DNA of 64,000 bases from JBFMEX01 sp040752215 (GTDB lineage: Bacteria; Pseudomonadota; Alphaproteobacteria; Rhizobiales; Hyphomicrobiaceae): positions 1 through 64,000 of the forward strand of contig JBFMEX010000015.1 of assembly GCA_040752215.1 (NCBI GenBank), read 5' to 3'. Numbering within the stretch: position 1 is the first letter of the stretch; the number at the start of each line of letters is the position of its first letter. The notes under the pieces were generated by a model. The model ran no database searches. It saw only the letters and a list, made by a program, of their open reading frames with translations, and was not told where the DNA came from. Shown in pieces: positions 7,209 to 16,344 of the stretch. The position numbers were made by a program, and so were the translations under genes.

Positions 7209-9071
7209 TCAACCGAGCTCGCCGATCGCGCGCGCCGCCTCTGCGAGCGCGGTATGCGCGTAAGCGTCCCAACCGGTATCCGAGTTGGCGAGCACGACAT
7301 TGCCGATCCGCCGTCTCGCCGCCTTGGCCGCCTTCGCGTCGGCCTCGACGTCGTCGTAGAGGCTGCTCGAAGCATACGAGTAGCCGTGCGACCAGCGGTT
7401 GACGGTGATCGCGAGGATATCGCGCTCAGCCTCGAAGCCGCCGGGGCCGAGCATGCGGCCGAGGTCGGAGCGGATCGCCCGCTCGATGTCGCCGTAGGGC
7501 GTCTCGAGCAGCCATTGCCGCCCGAGTCGGCACTGGTCGCGAGCGTCGAGCCCCTGGTTCGGCTTCAGCGGCACGTGCACCATGTGCACCACCATCGGCT
7601 CCTTCGGGTCGCGCGGGAAGCGATAGCGGCCGAGCGAGACGGGATAGTCGAGCTTGACCGTCGACAGGAAGCCGATCGGCTGCGCGATGTTGTGCACGCC
7701 GAGCCGGGTGAAGCACTGCCAGTCGCGGATCAGCGCCTTTGCGTAGACGAGCGGCGTCTTGACGTTGCGCGCGAAAGTCGCCTTCGCCTCGGAGCCGAGC
7801 TCCGGCACGATGTGCGGCATCACCATCGCATAGGTGGCGACGACCGCCCGCCGGCCGCGCACGCGATGCAGCTTGCCGCCCTTGACATAGCCGACGGCGA
7901 CGCCGCCGTGCGCATTGCGCACCACGACCGCCGTCGCATCGAGCCGGACGCGCACGCGCGCGCTCCTCAGATCGAGCTTGGCATAGTCGAAGCGCGCGGT
8001 GACGATCGAGTCCATGCCCTTGCCCGGCGCCACCGCAGGCACCAGCGCGCGCACGATGAGCCGCGCGATCGAGGCATTGCCGTCGGGGAAATGATGGATG
8101 TAGGGCTCGGCGTCATGGCCCGGGATCTCCTTGGCGAGGCCGAGCGCCTTCGCGCCCGGCAGGCCCGAGGCCATCGCCTCCCGCGCCGGGATGCAGTCTA
8201 TGCCGAGACCCCAGTTGTCGTTGAGCCGGCCCTGGTAGAAATCGCTGGCCTCCCTCGGGAAGCCACAAATCTTGTCGAGCAGCTCGCGATAGCTCGTCTC
8301 CTCGAGGATCGCGAGCTTCTCCTTGCGCGACTTTCCGGCGAGCGGATCGCGCTTGCCTGTGTCGAGCTCGAGGATCGCCGCCCGTGCCGCATCGCCGAGT
8401 GGGCAGTCGGCGAGGAACTCGGCAAGCGGCCGGCTGTTGGGCGAGGCCGGTGCGAACTCGTCGAAGCCGAGCATGAGCGGATCGCCGGTGACGAGCGCGT
8501 CGCGCCCGAACGCCTCGCGGGCGAAGAACACCCCGCGCGACAGGCCGAGCCGCGGATAGAGCGTGCGGTGGAACACGCGCTCGTCGTAGAACCGCTCGGG
8601 GTCGACACCGAGCGCGCGGAACATGCGCTTGGCCGAGCCGCCGAACTCCGTGCGCGGTGAGACGAGGCTCTCCGAGCCGCCGTAGCTCAGCAGCATGCGG
8701 CGGCCGGCCATGAGCTCGTTACGACGTGCATGGCCGCCGAAATCGTCGTGGTTGTCGAGGATCAGGATCCGCGCCCGCGGGTGGCGCTCGCGGTAGAGCC
8801 AGGCCGCCGTCAGCCCGGCGAGCCCGGCGCCGACGACGACGAGGTCGTACTCCTCCTCGTCGGCGAGGCGATCAATGTCGTATCTGACGCCCTCCCGGGC
8901 GAGCCCGTGGATGATCTCGAACGCGCCGTCGTGCGAGCCTCTGAGCCCGGTCAGCGCGGGGGGATAGGACGCGGGCCCAGCGGCCGCGAGCGCCTCGATT
9001 GGCGCGAGGCCGGCGGCGATTGCGAGCGCGACGCCGTCGAGGAAATCGCGCCGCGTGATCCGCCCCGCCAT
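7209..9071 (-). CDS. Tat-exported FAD-dependent amine oxidoreductase, spermidine dehydrogenase-like
   Basis: The 620-residue product begins MAGRITRRDFLDGVALAIAA, a twin-arginine signal with RRDFL. A Rossmann FAD-binding motif follows near residue 80 (YDLVVVGAGLAGLTAAWLYRE) with the acidic-end strand ILILDNHDDFGGHA. The overall pattern, including GGHARRNELMAGRRMLLSYGGSES, resembles the NAD(P)-binding/amine oxidase group that contains periplasmic spermidine dehydrogenase. The substrate cannot be fixed from sequence. The folded flavoprotein should be exported to the periplasm. It lies 148 bases downstream of a homocysteine methyltransferase gene on the same strand. The ATG at 9071 places the Tat signal at the N terminus. 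Confidence 0.82.
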   Translation of the reverse strand: MAGRITRRDFLDGVALAIAAGLAPIEALAAAGPASYPPALTGLRGSHDGAFEIIHGLAREGVRYDIDRLADEEEYDLVVVGAGLAGLTAAWLYRERHPRARILILDNHDDFGGHARRNELMAGRRMLLSYGGSESLVSPRTEFGGSAKRMFRALGVDPERFYDERVFHRTLYPRLGLSRGVFFAREAFGRDALVTGDPLMLGFDEFAPASPNSRPLAEFLADCPLGDAARAAILELDTGKRDPLAGKSRKEKLAILEETSYRELLDKICGFPREASDFYQGRLNDNWGLGIDCIPAREAMASGLPGAKALGLAKEIPGHDAEPYIHHFPDGNASIARLIVRALVPAVAPGKGMDSIVTARFDYAKLDLRSARVRVRLDATAVVVRNAHGGVAVGYVKGGKLHRVRGRRAVVATYAMVMPHIVPELGSEAKATFARNVKTPLVYAKALIRDWQCFTRLGVHNIAQPIGFLSTVKLDYPVSLGRYRFPRDPKEPMVVHMVHVPLKPNQGLDARDQCRLGRQWLLETPYGDIERAIRSDLGRMLGPGGFEAERDILAITVNRWSHGYSYASSSLYDDVEADAKAAKAARRRIGNVVLANSDTGWDAYAHTALAEAARAIGELG

Positions 9072-9219
9072 GAGTTCCGTCCCCCCGCCGCGCGCATCGA
9101 TCGGGACGACCGTTGCGGCGTCGTGCGAGAATGACGCCCAGCGAAGGCACTGGCAAGACGTCGCGGCGCGCCTCCCCGCCGTGTGCGCCGAAGGAGACAC
9201 GCCGCCGACCTGCTGCCAT

Positions 9220-10185
9220 TCAGGCGGCAGCGTTGGCGCCCATGTGCGCACACGACGCGCCGATCGCCGCGACGTGGCGGTGGTCGGTGCCGCAGCAGCC
9301 GCCGAGCACGCGGATTTGCGGCAGCCGGCGCCGAATCGCGGCATAGGCTCGGCCGAGCTCTTCGGGGTCGCCGCTGTCGAGTTCGGTTGCCTCATCGAGC
9401 TCGGCGTGGCTCTTGCGCGAGGCGTTGGCGCGCAGCCCCGCGAGCCGACGCGTCCACGCCCCGCCCTCCGCGAGCACACGCTCGAAATGCATCGGGTGCG
9501 CGCAGTTGATCATGTAGTAGGCCGGCGCTCCGCCGGTCGCCGCATCGACCGCCTCGATCGCCTCGCCGAGCATGTCTCCGGCAGGCAGCCGGCCGTCGGT
9601 CTCGAGCGTGAACGAGATCACCGACGGCAGGTCGGCGGCACGGGCGGCCCGAGCGATGCCGATCGCCTCCGGAACGTTGGTCATGGTGATCGCCGAGACG
9701 AGATCGGCTGCGGTGTCGGCGAGGATGCGGATCTGCCAGCCGTGGTAGGCCTCGGCTTCGTCCACGCCCATCGGCCGGCCGGCATCGTAGCCGTCGCCGC
9801 GCGGACCGACACAGCCGCTGATCACGATCGGGCCCGCCGCCGTCTCGTAGCGGGAGCGGATGCCGACCATCAGGGCGATCAGGTCGCGGTTCATCGCGGC
9901 CAGTCGGTCGCGGCCAATCCCGGCCTTCAGGGCCCAGTCCGGGTTGGCCCGCCAGGTCGGGCTTTCGAGCACGAAGCCGGTTCGATGCTCCTGCGCCAGC
10001 GGCAGATAGCGGTCGAAATAGGCCTCGAGCGCGGCCCGGCCACGCGCGCTCTCGATCAGCACGAACGACTCGAACATCGGCAGCTGCCAGCCGTCGTGGA
10101 AGATCAGCGTGGTCTCGAGGCCGCCGTCGGTCAGAAACAGACCGCCGTCGAGCTGCGGCAGGCGGTGGCGATATTTGGGTCTCAT
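9220..10185 (-). CDS. Homocysteine S-methyltransferase family protein
   Basis: This 321-residue protein belongs to the Pfam S-methyl_trans family (MmuM/BHMT-like). The zinc-binding cysteines are visible in YMINCAHPMHF and in VLGGCCGTDHRHV near the C terminus; the N terminus carries LTDGGLETTLIFHDG. The enzyme would transfer a methyl group to homocysteine, giving methionine, from S-methylmethionine or a betaine-type donor; the donor is not evident. Two ATGs lie nine bases apart (10194 and 10185). The inner one leaves proper spacing from AGAAGGA and was chosen. A divergent tetR gene and a palindrome in the shared promoter suggest control by that regulator. Confidence 0.9.
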   Translation of the reverse strand: MRPKYRHRLPQLDGGLFLTDGGLETTLIFHDGWQLPMFESFVLIESARGRAALEAYFDRYLPLAQEHRTGFVLESPTWRANPDWALKAGIGRDRLAAMNRDLIALMVGIRSRYETAAGPIVISGCVGPRGDGYDAGRPMGVDEAEAYHGWQIRILADTAADLVSAITMTNVPEAIGIARAARAADLPSVISFTLETDGRLPAGDMLGEAIEAVDAATGGAPAYYMINCAHPMHFERVLAEGGAWTRRLAGLRANASRKSHAELDEATELDSGDPEELGRAYAAIRRRLPQIRVLGGCCGTDHRHVAAIGASCAHMGANAAA

Positions 10186-10340
10186 GTCGTGCATTCCTTC
10201 TCGGTTGCGCCGGGGATGGCGGTGCGGAGCATGCCGGCCGCGCCTGCTTTCCTCCAGCCGACCCGTGGTGCAGCCGCGCGACACTTGGAATACTTCCGAC
10301 CCTTCAGCGGTTTCCGACCACTGCGCATTCCGCACCGATG

Positions 10341-10369
10341 ATCGCACAGGCGCAGTTTGCGCCTGTCAA
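10341..10369 (-). promoter_or_regulatory. Promoter with embedded palindromic operator
   Basis: On the minus strand, TTGACA (10369-10364) and TGCGAT (10346-10341) are spaced by 17 bases. The spacer is filled by a near-perfect dyad: ACAGGCGCA and TGCGCCTGT around GTT (10346-10366, 9-bp arms). This sits between the divergent homocysteine methyltransferase and tetR genes and is the natural candidate operator for the TetR protein. Confidence 0.65.
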
Positions 10370-10418
10370 CTGCACTCGTGGTAGGGTGGACTGCAAAGGG
10401 GGCGCGCAGGAGTGCCAC

Positions 10419-11045
10419 ATGCCCGAGGTCGCCCAGCGCAGAGCAAGCGACACCCGCGAACGCATCCTCGACGTCGCCGAGGCCGCGGTGCTGGAGAAGG
10501 GTTTCGCCGGCACCTCGATCGACGAGCTGATCGCCGCGGTCGGCATCACAAAGAGCGGCTTCTTCTATCATTTCCCCGACAAGGGCGCGCTCGCCAAGGC
10601 CCTGCTGCAGCGCTACATCGCACGCGAGGATCGCCTGTTCGACGATCTCTTCGGCCGCGCCGACGCGCTCAACGAGGATCCGCTGCACGGCTTCCTCGTC
10701 GGCCTCAAGATGCTCTCGGAGATGATGTCCGACCTGCCGGGCGGCCACCCCGGCTGTCTCGTCGCGTCGTACTGCTACCAGGACCGCCTGTTCGACCGCG
10801 ACGTCCGCGACCTCAACACCGCCGCGGTGCTGGCCTGGCGCAAGCGCTTCCGCGAGCGCCTCGAGCGTATCGCCGCGCGCTATCCTCCGCGCGTCGACGT
10901 CTCGCTCGACGATCTCGCCGACATGCTGTCGGTGATCGCCGACGGCGGCATCATCCTCGCCAAGGTGGTGCACGATCCCCAGGCGCTGGCGCGACAGCTG
11001 ATGCTCTACCGCGAGCTGGTGCGCATGATCTTCCTGCCGCCGTGA
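10419..11045 (+). CDS. TetR/AcrR family transcriptional regulator
   Basis: The 208-residue protein starts at ATG 10419 after GGAG. The N-terminal DNA-binding domain reads RERILDVAEAAVLEKGFAGT, then SIDELIAAVGITKSGFFYHF as the helix-turn-helix. The C-terminal ligand domain includes GHPGCLVASYCYQDRLF, a pattern shared with small-molecule-responsive TetR proteins. The ligand is unknown. It is divergent from the homocysteine methyltransferase gene, with a 9-bp-armed palindrome between, so it probably represses that gene and itself. Confidence 0.93.
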   Translation: MPEVAQRRASDTRERILDVAEAAVLEKGFAGTSIDELIAAVGITKSGFFYHFPDKGALAKALLQRYIAREDRLFDDLFGRADALNEDPLHGFLVGLKMLSEMMSDLPGGHPGCLVASYCYQDRLFDRDVRDLNTAAVLAWRKRFRERLERIAARYPPRVDVSLDDLADMLSVIADGGIILAKVVHDPQALARQLMLYRELVRMIFLPP

Positions 11046-11060
11046 CTGCGTCTGCCTCCC

Positions 11061-11510
11061 TCAACGCCCGCGCTTCAGCGCCTGGATGATCGATTCCAGC
11101 GTCTGCAGGAACGTCGACCGTCCGGCGCGCGTGAACGAGGGATTGCGGCTGTCCATGACGCCGGCCTCGCGCAAGTCCTTCATCAGATCGCGCATGGCGA
11201 GCGACATGCCGATGTTGGCGTCTGTGAACGCCTTGCCCTGCGGGCTCAGCGCGCGTGCGCCGGCCGACAGCGTCCGCGACGCGAGCGGGATGTCCTGCGT
11301 GACCACGATATCACCGGCCCCGACCCGCTCGGCGATCCAGTGGTCGGCGGCATCCGGCCCGTCGGAGACGACGACCCGTTCGACGAGCGGGCTCTCGGGC
11401 AGCCGCATCCAGCTGTTGGCGACGAAAACTACGGGAATGGCGTGCCGCGTGGCGACGCGCACCACTTCCTCCTTTACCGGACAGGCATCGGCATCGACGT
11501 AGATCCGCAT
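11061..11510 (-). CDS. YaiI/YqxD family protein (DUF188)
   Basis: The 149-residue product begins MRIYVDADACPVKEEVVRVA, the diagnostic start of the YaiI/YqxD family with its Asp-Cys-Pro. Further conserved parts are DHWIAERVGAGDIVVTQDIPLA and LSPQGKAFTDANI. The domain has a PIN-like nuclease fold with conserved acidic residues, but no activity is established. It is preceded by cckA on the same strand and converges on tetR with a 15-base gap. Confidence 0.92.
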   Translation of the reverse strand: MRIYVDADACPVKEEVVRVATRHAIPVVFVANSWMRLPESPLVERVVVSDGPDAADHWIAERVGAGDIVVTQDIPLASRTLSAGARALSPQGKAFTDANIGMSLAMRDLMKDLREAGVMDSRNPSFTRAGRSTFLQTLESIIQALKRGR

Positions 11511-11530
11511 GGCGCGGGTGCCGGCCACGC

Positions 11531-14143
11531 TTACCGCGCCAGCTCCTCCTTCACCTTCGCGGCCAGCTCCGGCAGCGAGAACGGCTTGGCCAGGAACGCG
11601 AACTGCTCGTTCTCGCCGAGGCTGGCCTTGAACGCGTCGTTCGGGTAGCCGGAAACGAAGATGATCTTGAGGTCGGGATTCTTCCGGCGCAAAGCCTTGA
11701 GCAGCGTCGGTCCGTCCATTTCCGGCATGACGACGTCGGAGACGACGATGTCGATCCGGCCCTGGTTCGCCTCCATCACCTCCAATGCCTCGACGCCGGT
11801 CGCCGCCTCCAGCACCTCGTAGCCGCGACTCCTCAGCGCGCGCACGGCGAAGCTTCTGACGACGTCCTCGTCCTCGACCAGCAACACCCGGCCGGTTCCG
11901 GTGAGGTCGGTCGCCGGCCGCTCCTTCCTGGCGGCCTTCTGCGGGGCCTGGTCGGTCTCCGTCTCCGCCTCGGGTATGTAGCGCGGCAGCAGGATGCGGA
12001 ACGTCGTGCCCTTGCCGACCGTGCTCTCGGGGAAGACGAAGCCGCCCGACTGCTTGACGATGCCGTACACGGTCGAGAGGCCGAGGCCGGTGCCCTTGCC
12101 GACGCCCTTGGTGGTGAAAAACGGCTCGAAGATCTTGGCCAGCACGTCGGCCGGAATGCCGGTGCCGGTGTCCTCGACCTCGATCGCCACGTACTCGCCG
12201 ACCGCGAGGCCGAGATGGCCGAGCTTCTGGCATTCGCGCTCGGTCACATTGCGCGTGCGCACGGTAATGCGGCCGCCGTCCGGCATCGCGTCGCGGGCGT
12301 TGACCGCGAGGTTCAGCAGCACGCGCTCCATCTGCGTCTTGTCGCCCTTGACGAACCACAGGTCCCGCCCGGTGGCGATCTTGAGCTCGATGCGCTCGCC
12401 GATCGAGCGCGTCAGCAGGGGCGCGTAGTCGCTGACCAGCTCCCCGAGATCGAGCACCTCGACCTGCAGCGTCTGCTTCCTCGAGTAGGCGAGCAGCTGG
12501 CGAACGAGCCCGGCCGCGCGACTGGCGCTCTGCTTGATGTTCATGATGTCGCGATGCGCGGGATCGCCCGGCTTGTGGCTCTCGAGCAGGAAGTCCGAGA
12601 ATCCGATGATCGCGGTCAGCACGTTGTTGAAGTCATGGGCGATGCCGCCGGCCAGAGTGCCGACCGCCTCCATCTTCGAGCTTTGCGCAAACCGCGCCTC
12701 GAGCCGCTTCTGCTCGGTCGTGTCGAGGCAGTAGAGGATCGCCGCCTCGCGCGCGCCCTCGCCGCGTCCGAGCGGGCTCATGAACACGCGGCGCGTGAAC
12801 GCCTCGCCCTCGCCGACGGTGATCTCGACCGGCTGCACGTTGGCGCGTCCGGCCAGCACGTCGGCGAGGCTCGCGCCGACGGTGGCCCGGGTCTCCGCGT
12901 CGGCGCTGCGGCACAGCACGTCGACGGCCGGCTCGCCCTTGACGCTCTGGCCGTCGAGGATCATGCGGGCGAAGGCCGCATTGGCGCTGGTGATGGTGCC
13001 ATCGGCGCCCACGGTGGCGAGGCCGAACGGCGCCGAGCGGAAGAACCGCTGCAGACGCTGGTCCGCACCGGCGCTTTGCGGTGCGAACGTCTCCTCGCGC
13101 TCGCGGTTGACCGCGGCGATCACGACGACGCCGTGCCCGGCCCCCGAAAGGACGAGGCGCACCGGAACGATTCGGCCATCCTCGCGCATCAGGTCGAGCT
13201 CGAGGCCCTGAGGCTTCTCGAGCCCGCGTCGCATCGTTGCCGCCACGAGCTGCGCGCCGTCGCCCGACAGCACGTCGGCAAGGGCTATGTTGCGCCCGGC
13301 GTTCGCGCCCGGCGCCAGCCCGAGCCAGCTCGCGAGCGTTGCGTTGAGAGTGGTGATCGTGCCGTCGGCATTGGCCGCGGCGAGGCCGACCGGCATCCGG
13401 TCGTAGACGGCCAGCGTCTCCTCGATCTCCCGGAGATGGCGGCCCTCGCGCTCACGCTCGGCGGTGATGTCGGCGATCCGCCAGACGACGAGCGGGCCGA
13501 GATCGCGCTCCTGGCCCGGCATGGTGTGGTGATCGACCTCGATCCCGAGCCAGGCGAGCTGCTCGCGACCCCGCCGTACGATCCGCGTCTGTACGACCTC
13601 GCGGTGCCGCTCCCCCGCCGCTGCCGCGCGCATGAGCCGGAATAGGGACTCCGACACGCCGGCCTCTTTGCCGAGCGCGGTCTCTAGGGAGCCGATCTCG
13701 CCCGTGTCGGAGCGCCCGACGAGATCGACCAGCGCGGCATTGGCGTAGAGCGGGCGACCCGACCGCTCGGTGATCAGCATCGCCTCCGGCGCGTGGTCGG
13801 TCGCCGACTTGATGATCTCGACCTCGGGCGTGCGCTCTCCGATCCGGATGTGTCCGGCGGCGACGCCGAACACGAAGAACACCCCGAGCATGGCCAGCGT
13901 GGCGAGCAGCGTGAGCAGCAGCGGCTCGGCCGAGCCGGACGTGATGAGGGCGAGCACCACCGCGCTCGCGGCGACGAACACGGCGAGGATGGTCGCAAGA
14001 CCGCCGCCGGGCCTGATCGCAGCGAGCGGATCGCCGGCCATCGGCTGAAGCTCTCGCGCCTCGATCCCGCTCATGGCCGGGGAGGCTAACTGATTCGGGG
14101 CGAGAGGGACTGACGGGGACGGCGTGTTGCTGATACGCGACAA
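11531..14143 (-). CDS. cckA: Cell-cycle hybrid histidine kinase CckA
   Basis: The 870-residue protein has two N-terminal membrane helices (about residues 50-100), three PAS-type segments, a HisKA domain with phospho-His in GGIAHDFNNVLTAIIGFSDF, an ATPase domain (NLAVNARDAMPDGG; DTGTGIP; TTKGVGKGTGLGLSTVYG), and a C-terminal receiver with acidic pocket VLLVEDED, phosphoacceptor Asp in VVSDVVMPEMDG and Lys in FLAKPFSLPEL. This is the architecture of CckA, which feeds phosphate through ChpT to CtrA and controls the cell cycle. The start given is TTG; ATG at 14074 is an alternative that would remove 23 residues. A CtrA-like box lies upstream. Confidence 0.92.
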   Translation of the reverse strand: MSRISNTPSPSVPLAPNQLASPAMSGIEARELQPMAGDPLAAIRPGGGLATILAVFVAASAVVLALITSGSAEPLLLTLLATLAMLGVFFVFGVAAGHIRIGERTPEVEIIKSATDHAPEAMLITERSGRPLYANAALVDLVGRSDTGEIGSLETALGKEAGVSESLFRLMRAAAAGERHREVVQTRIVRRGREQLAWLGIEVDHHTMPGQERDLGPLVVWRIADITAEREREGRHLREIEETLAVYDRMPVGLAAANADGTITTLNATLASWLGLAPGANAGRNIALADVLSGDGAQLVAATMRRGLEKPQGLELDLMREDGRIVPVRLVLSGAGHGVVVIAAVNREREETFAPQSAGADQRLQRFFRSAPFGLATVGADGTITSANAAFARMILDGQSVKGEPAVDVLCRSADAETRATVGASLADVLAGRANVQPVEITVGEGEAFTRRVFMSPLGRGEGAREAAILYCLDTTEQKRLEARFAQSSKMEAVGTLAGGIAHDFNNVLTAIIGFSDFLLESHKPGDPAHRDIMNIKQSASRAAGLVRQLLAYSRKQTLQVEVLDLGELVSDYAPLLTRSIGERIELKIATGRDLWFVKGDKTQMERVLLNLAVNARDAMPDGGRITVRTRNVTERECQKLGHLGLAVGEYVAIEVEDTGTGIPADVLAKIFEPFFTTKGVGKGTGLGLSTVYGIVKQSGGFVFPESTVGKGTTFRILLPRYIPEAETETDQAPQKAARKERPATDLTGTGRVLLVEDEDVVRSFAVRALRSRGYEVLEAATGVEALEVMEANQGRIDIVVSDVVMPEMDGPTLLKALRRKNPDLKIIFVSGYPNDAFKASLGENEQFAFLAKPFSLPELAAKVKEELAR

Positions 14144-14291
14144 GCGAACTCACCACTCTGCTCGAGGCTTGCGACGGCCTCCGGGTCTCGATTCCGGCGC
14201 CGGATCAAGGCTCCCGGTCGGCCGGCTCAGGCGGAGCCAAATGGCTCGGGTGTGCCATCGCCGCCTGCCGGTCAACAGTTCGATCATCAGG

Positions 14292-14307
14292 GTTAAATTG
14301 ACGTGAA
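14292..14307. promoter_or_regulatory. CtrA-like binding site
   Basis: On the minus strand this reads TTCA-CGTCAAT-TTAAC, one mismatch from the CtrA consensus TTAA-N7-TTAAC. It lies between the divergent cckA and fliO-like genes. Feedback of CtrA on cckA is plausible, but a single site with a mismatch can occur by chance. Confidence 0.45.
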
Positions 14308-14427
14308 TTCCGCGCTATACGTGCGAGACTCGAAGCGAGGGTGCGCGCTTGTCGGCGATCGCAGGCGGTGCGGGTGCGGCTGACTGCGAAAGACGGCCCG
14401 GACAAACGGCTTCGACGGAGCGGAGCG

Positions 14428-14784
14428 ATGGACATTCTCTTCTACCTCGTCATTGTCGCGTTGCTGGCGGCCGCCGTCGTCGGCGGCGCGTTGCTGGTGC
14501 GCGCCCATCTCAACGGCACCTCGCCGACCGCCGGCATCTTCGGCCCGAAGCCCGAGCGTCGCCTCGACATCGTCGAGCAGTCGAGCCTCGACGGACGCCG
14601 CCGGCTGGTGCTGATCCGCCGCGACAATGTCGAGCACCTGATCATGACGGGCGGCCCGGTCGACGTGGTCATCGAGACCGGTATCAGCTCCCGGCGGACC
14701 GCTGGTGGTGAGGTTGTCGAGCCGCCGGCGGCCGTGTTCAGCCGCCAGCCACGCGCGCTCGGCCAGGCCGGCGGCGATCAATAG
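14428..14784 (+). CDS. FliO-like membrane protein
   Basis: The 118-residue protein has one N-terminal membrane helix (LFYLVIVALLAAAVVGGALLV). A compact domain follows with RRLDIVEQSSLDGRRRLVLI and RRDNVEHLIMTGGPVDVVIE, matching the FliO pattern. FliO assists assembly of the flagellar export gate, but no other flagellar gene is present, and FliO-like genes standing alone near cckA are frequent in Rhizobiales. The start at 14428 follows GGAGCG. Whether it serves flagella is unknown. Confidence 0.75.
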   Translation: MDILFYLVIVALLAAAVVGGALLVRAHLNGTSPTAGIFGPKPERRLDIVEQSSLDGRRRLVLIRRDNVEHLIMTGGPVDVVIETGISSRRTAGGEVVEPPAAVFSRQPRALGQAGGDQ

Positions 14785-14862
14785 CGCGCCGTCGCGAAGC
14801 TGGTGCGCCGACACGCGGCCACCGCCACGTTGCCGACTGGCCCCTACGCACCGGCCCGAAGA

Positions 14863-15525
14863 ATGACCGTCATCGTTCGCCTGCTGCTGATCCTCGCCGT
14901 CCTGGTGGCCCTCGTCGCGGGAGCGCTCGCCGTTGCCGTGATCGCCGCCGGTCTCGTTGGCAGTCTCGATCCGATGTTCGTCGCCGTGCTCTCCGGGGCG
15001 ATCCTGCTCGCCCTCGTCGTCGCACTGCGACCGCTGCTCGACCCGCTCGTCGGCGGGCTGGCGCCCCTGCTGCAGGATGGTGTTCCGATCGGCGCCCCGG
15101 AGACGATCGAGATCGAGGTTCCGGTGCCGGCCTCGAGCGATCCGGCGCATGTCGTCGCCCTGCTGCGCCAGGCGGCGGCCGGCAATCCACACCTCGGCGC
15201 CGATGCCGAGGTCGAGCTGGGAAAGCTCACCAACGGCGCGCTCCATTTCGTGCTGCGGGCGACCGTCGCCAACCGGGGCCGGGCGCGGACAAGCGCGTCC
15301 GAAGTCCGACTGGCAATCCTCGCCCTGCTGCGTGGCGCCGGCATCGGCCTACCCAACGACCAGATCGACGTTCACATGCGCGACCTCGACGGGCTCAAGT
15401 CGGCGCTGGCGACGTTCATGGCCGAGCGTGCGCGCCAGGCGGCCGAGAAATCCGCCGAGCGCCAGTCGCGCTCCTTCTCCGGCGAGTCCGAGCCGGCGCT
15501 GAAGCCGAGCAACGACGACGACTGA
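14863..15525 (+). CDS. Membrane protein with orphan MscS C-terminal domain
   Basis: The 220-residue protein has two predicted membrane helices (about residues 5-30 and 38-60). The next 120 residues resemble the cytoplasmic alpha/beta C-terminal domain of MscS-type mechanosensitive channels: SDPAHVVALLRQAAAGNPHL, a central GALHFVLRATV, and DQIDVHMRDLDGLK. The pore helix and beta domain that normally precede it are missing, so it is unlikely to be a channel by itself. The tail is charged and disordered. A GTG at 14803 would add 20 residues. It starts 79 bases after the fliO-like gene, probably in the same unit. Confidence 0.6.
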   Translation: MTVIVRLLLILAVLVALVAGALAVAVIAAGLVGSLDPMFVAVLSGAILLALVVALRPLLDPLVGGLAPLLQDGVPIGAPETIEIEVPVPASSDPAHVVALLRQAAAGNPHLGADAEVELGKLTNGALHFVLRATVANRGRARTSASEVRLAILALLRGAGIGLPNDQIDVHMRDLDGLKSALATFMAERARQAAEKSAERQSRSFSGESEPALKPSNDDD

Positions 15526-15539
15526 GGTCTTGCTCGTGC

Positions 15540-16343
15540 TCAGAGCCGCGCGACGAATGCAGACGCCGCCGCGAACGCCTCCTTGGCCGCGACGTTGTCC
15601 TGGTAGCCGAGCTTGAAGCCGGCCTCGGCCGCGGCGAGGCGCTCGTCCGGCGTGCCATGGTGGTGCAGGTTGCGCAGCTCGTTGTCACCCGATTGCCAGC
15701 GCCGAATGCCCGCGGCCCAGAACGAGGCCTCGGGGTTGTCGCGCTTCCTGATCCCGAGGTAGTAGCCGGACAGGAAATCGGCGTGCAGCTCGATACGCTT
15801 GACCGTCGGCTGGCCGCCGCGCACCTCCTCGAACTTGCCCGTCTGATAGAGCCAGACGTGTGCGAACTCGTGCGCCGCGGTCTGCAGGATGGTGATGCCG
15901 GAGGGATCGTAGGCGTAGAGCTTAGTGAAGTAGTTGCGGCCAAACACGACCGCGAACTCGGGCCCGCTCGCGCCTTCGTAGCGCACGGCGATCGCGTTCG
16001 GCTCGTCGGAATCGTCGTAGAATCCAACTTTCGGCCACACGCCGAACGTCTTCGCCAGCCGCTGCAATGCGGCGTCGAAGATCACGTCGAGATTGGGATT
16101 GCCGGTGGTGCGCATCATCGCGCGCACCTCCTCGGGCAGGCCGGAGAGGTCGCCCGAGACCATGCGCGAGCCGAGCACTAGATTGGCGTTCTCCCGGTCG
16201 ACGAAGCAGCCCTTGATCTGCTTGAGGCTCGCGACCTTCGCCTGGCCCGCGTGCGCGACCCGCGGCGCCATCATGCAGGCGCACAGTCCGAGCGTGGCTC
16301 GCCGGCGGTCGATGCAGCCGATGTCGCCGCGCCTCATCGCCAT
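15540..16343 (-). CDS. Secreted zinc metallopeptidase-like protein
   Basis: The 267-residue product has an N-terminal signal-like segment (ATLGLCACMMAPRVAHAGQ). The central region contains ILQTAAHEFAHVWLYQTGKF, an HExxH zinc motif, and downstream ELHADFLSGYYLG supplies a possible third ligand in HAD. This resembles the neutral zinc metallopeptidase (YpfJ-like) group. It should act outside the cytoplasm; the substrate is unknown. The gene starts one base before the stop of the upstream discoidin-like gene, so the two are probably co-transcribed. Confidence 0.75.
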   Translation of the reverse strand: MAMRRGDIGCIDRRRATLGLCACMMAPRVAHAGQAKVASLKQIKGCFVDRENANLVLGSRMVSGDLSGLPEEVRAMMRTTGNPNLDVIFDAALQRLAKTFGVWPKVGFYDDSDEPNAIAVRYEGASGPEFAVVFGRNYFTKLYAYDPSGITILQTAAHEFAHVWLYQTGKFEEVRGGQPTVKRIELHADFLSGYYLGIRKRDNPEASFWAAGIRRWQSGDNELRNLHHHGTPDERLAAAEAGFKLGYQDNVAAKEAFAAASAFVARL

Positions 16344-16344
16344 C

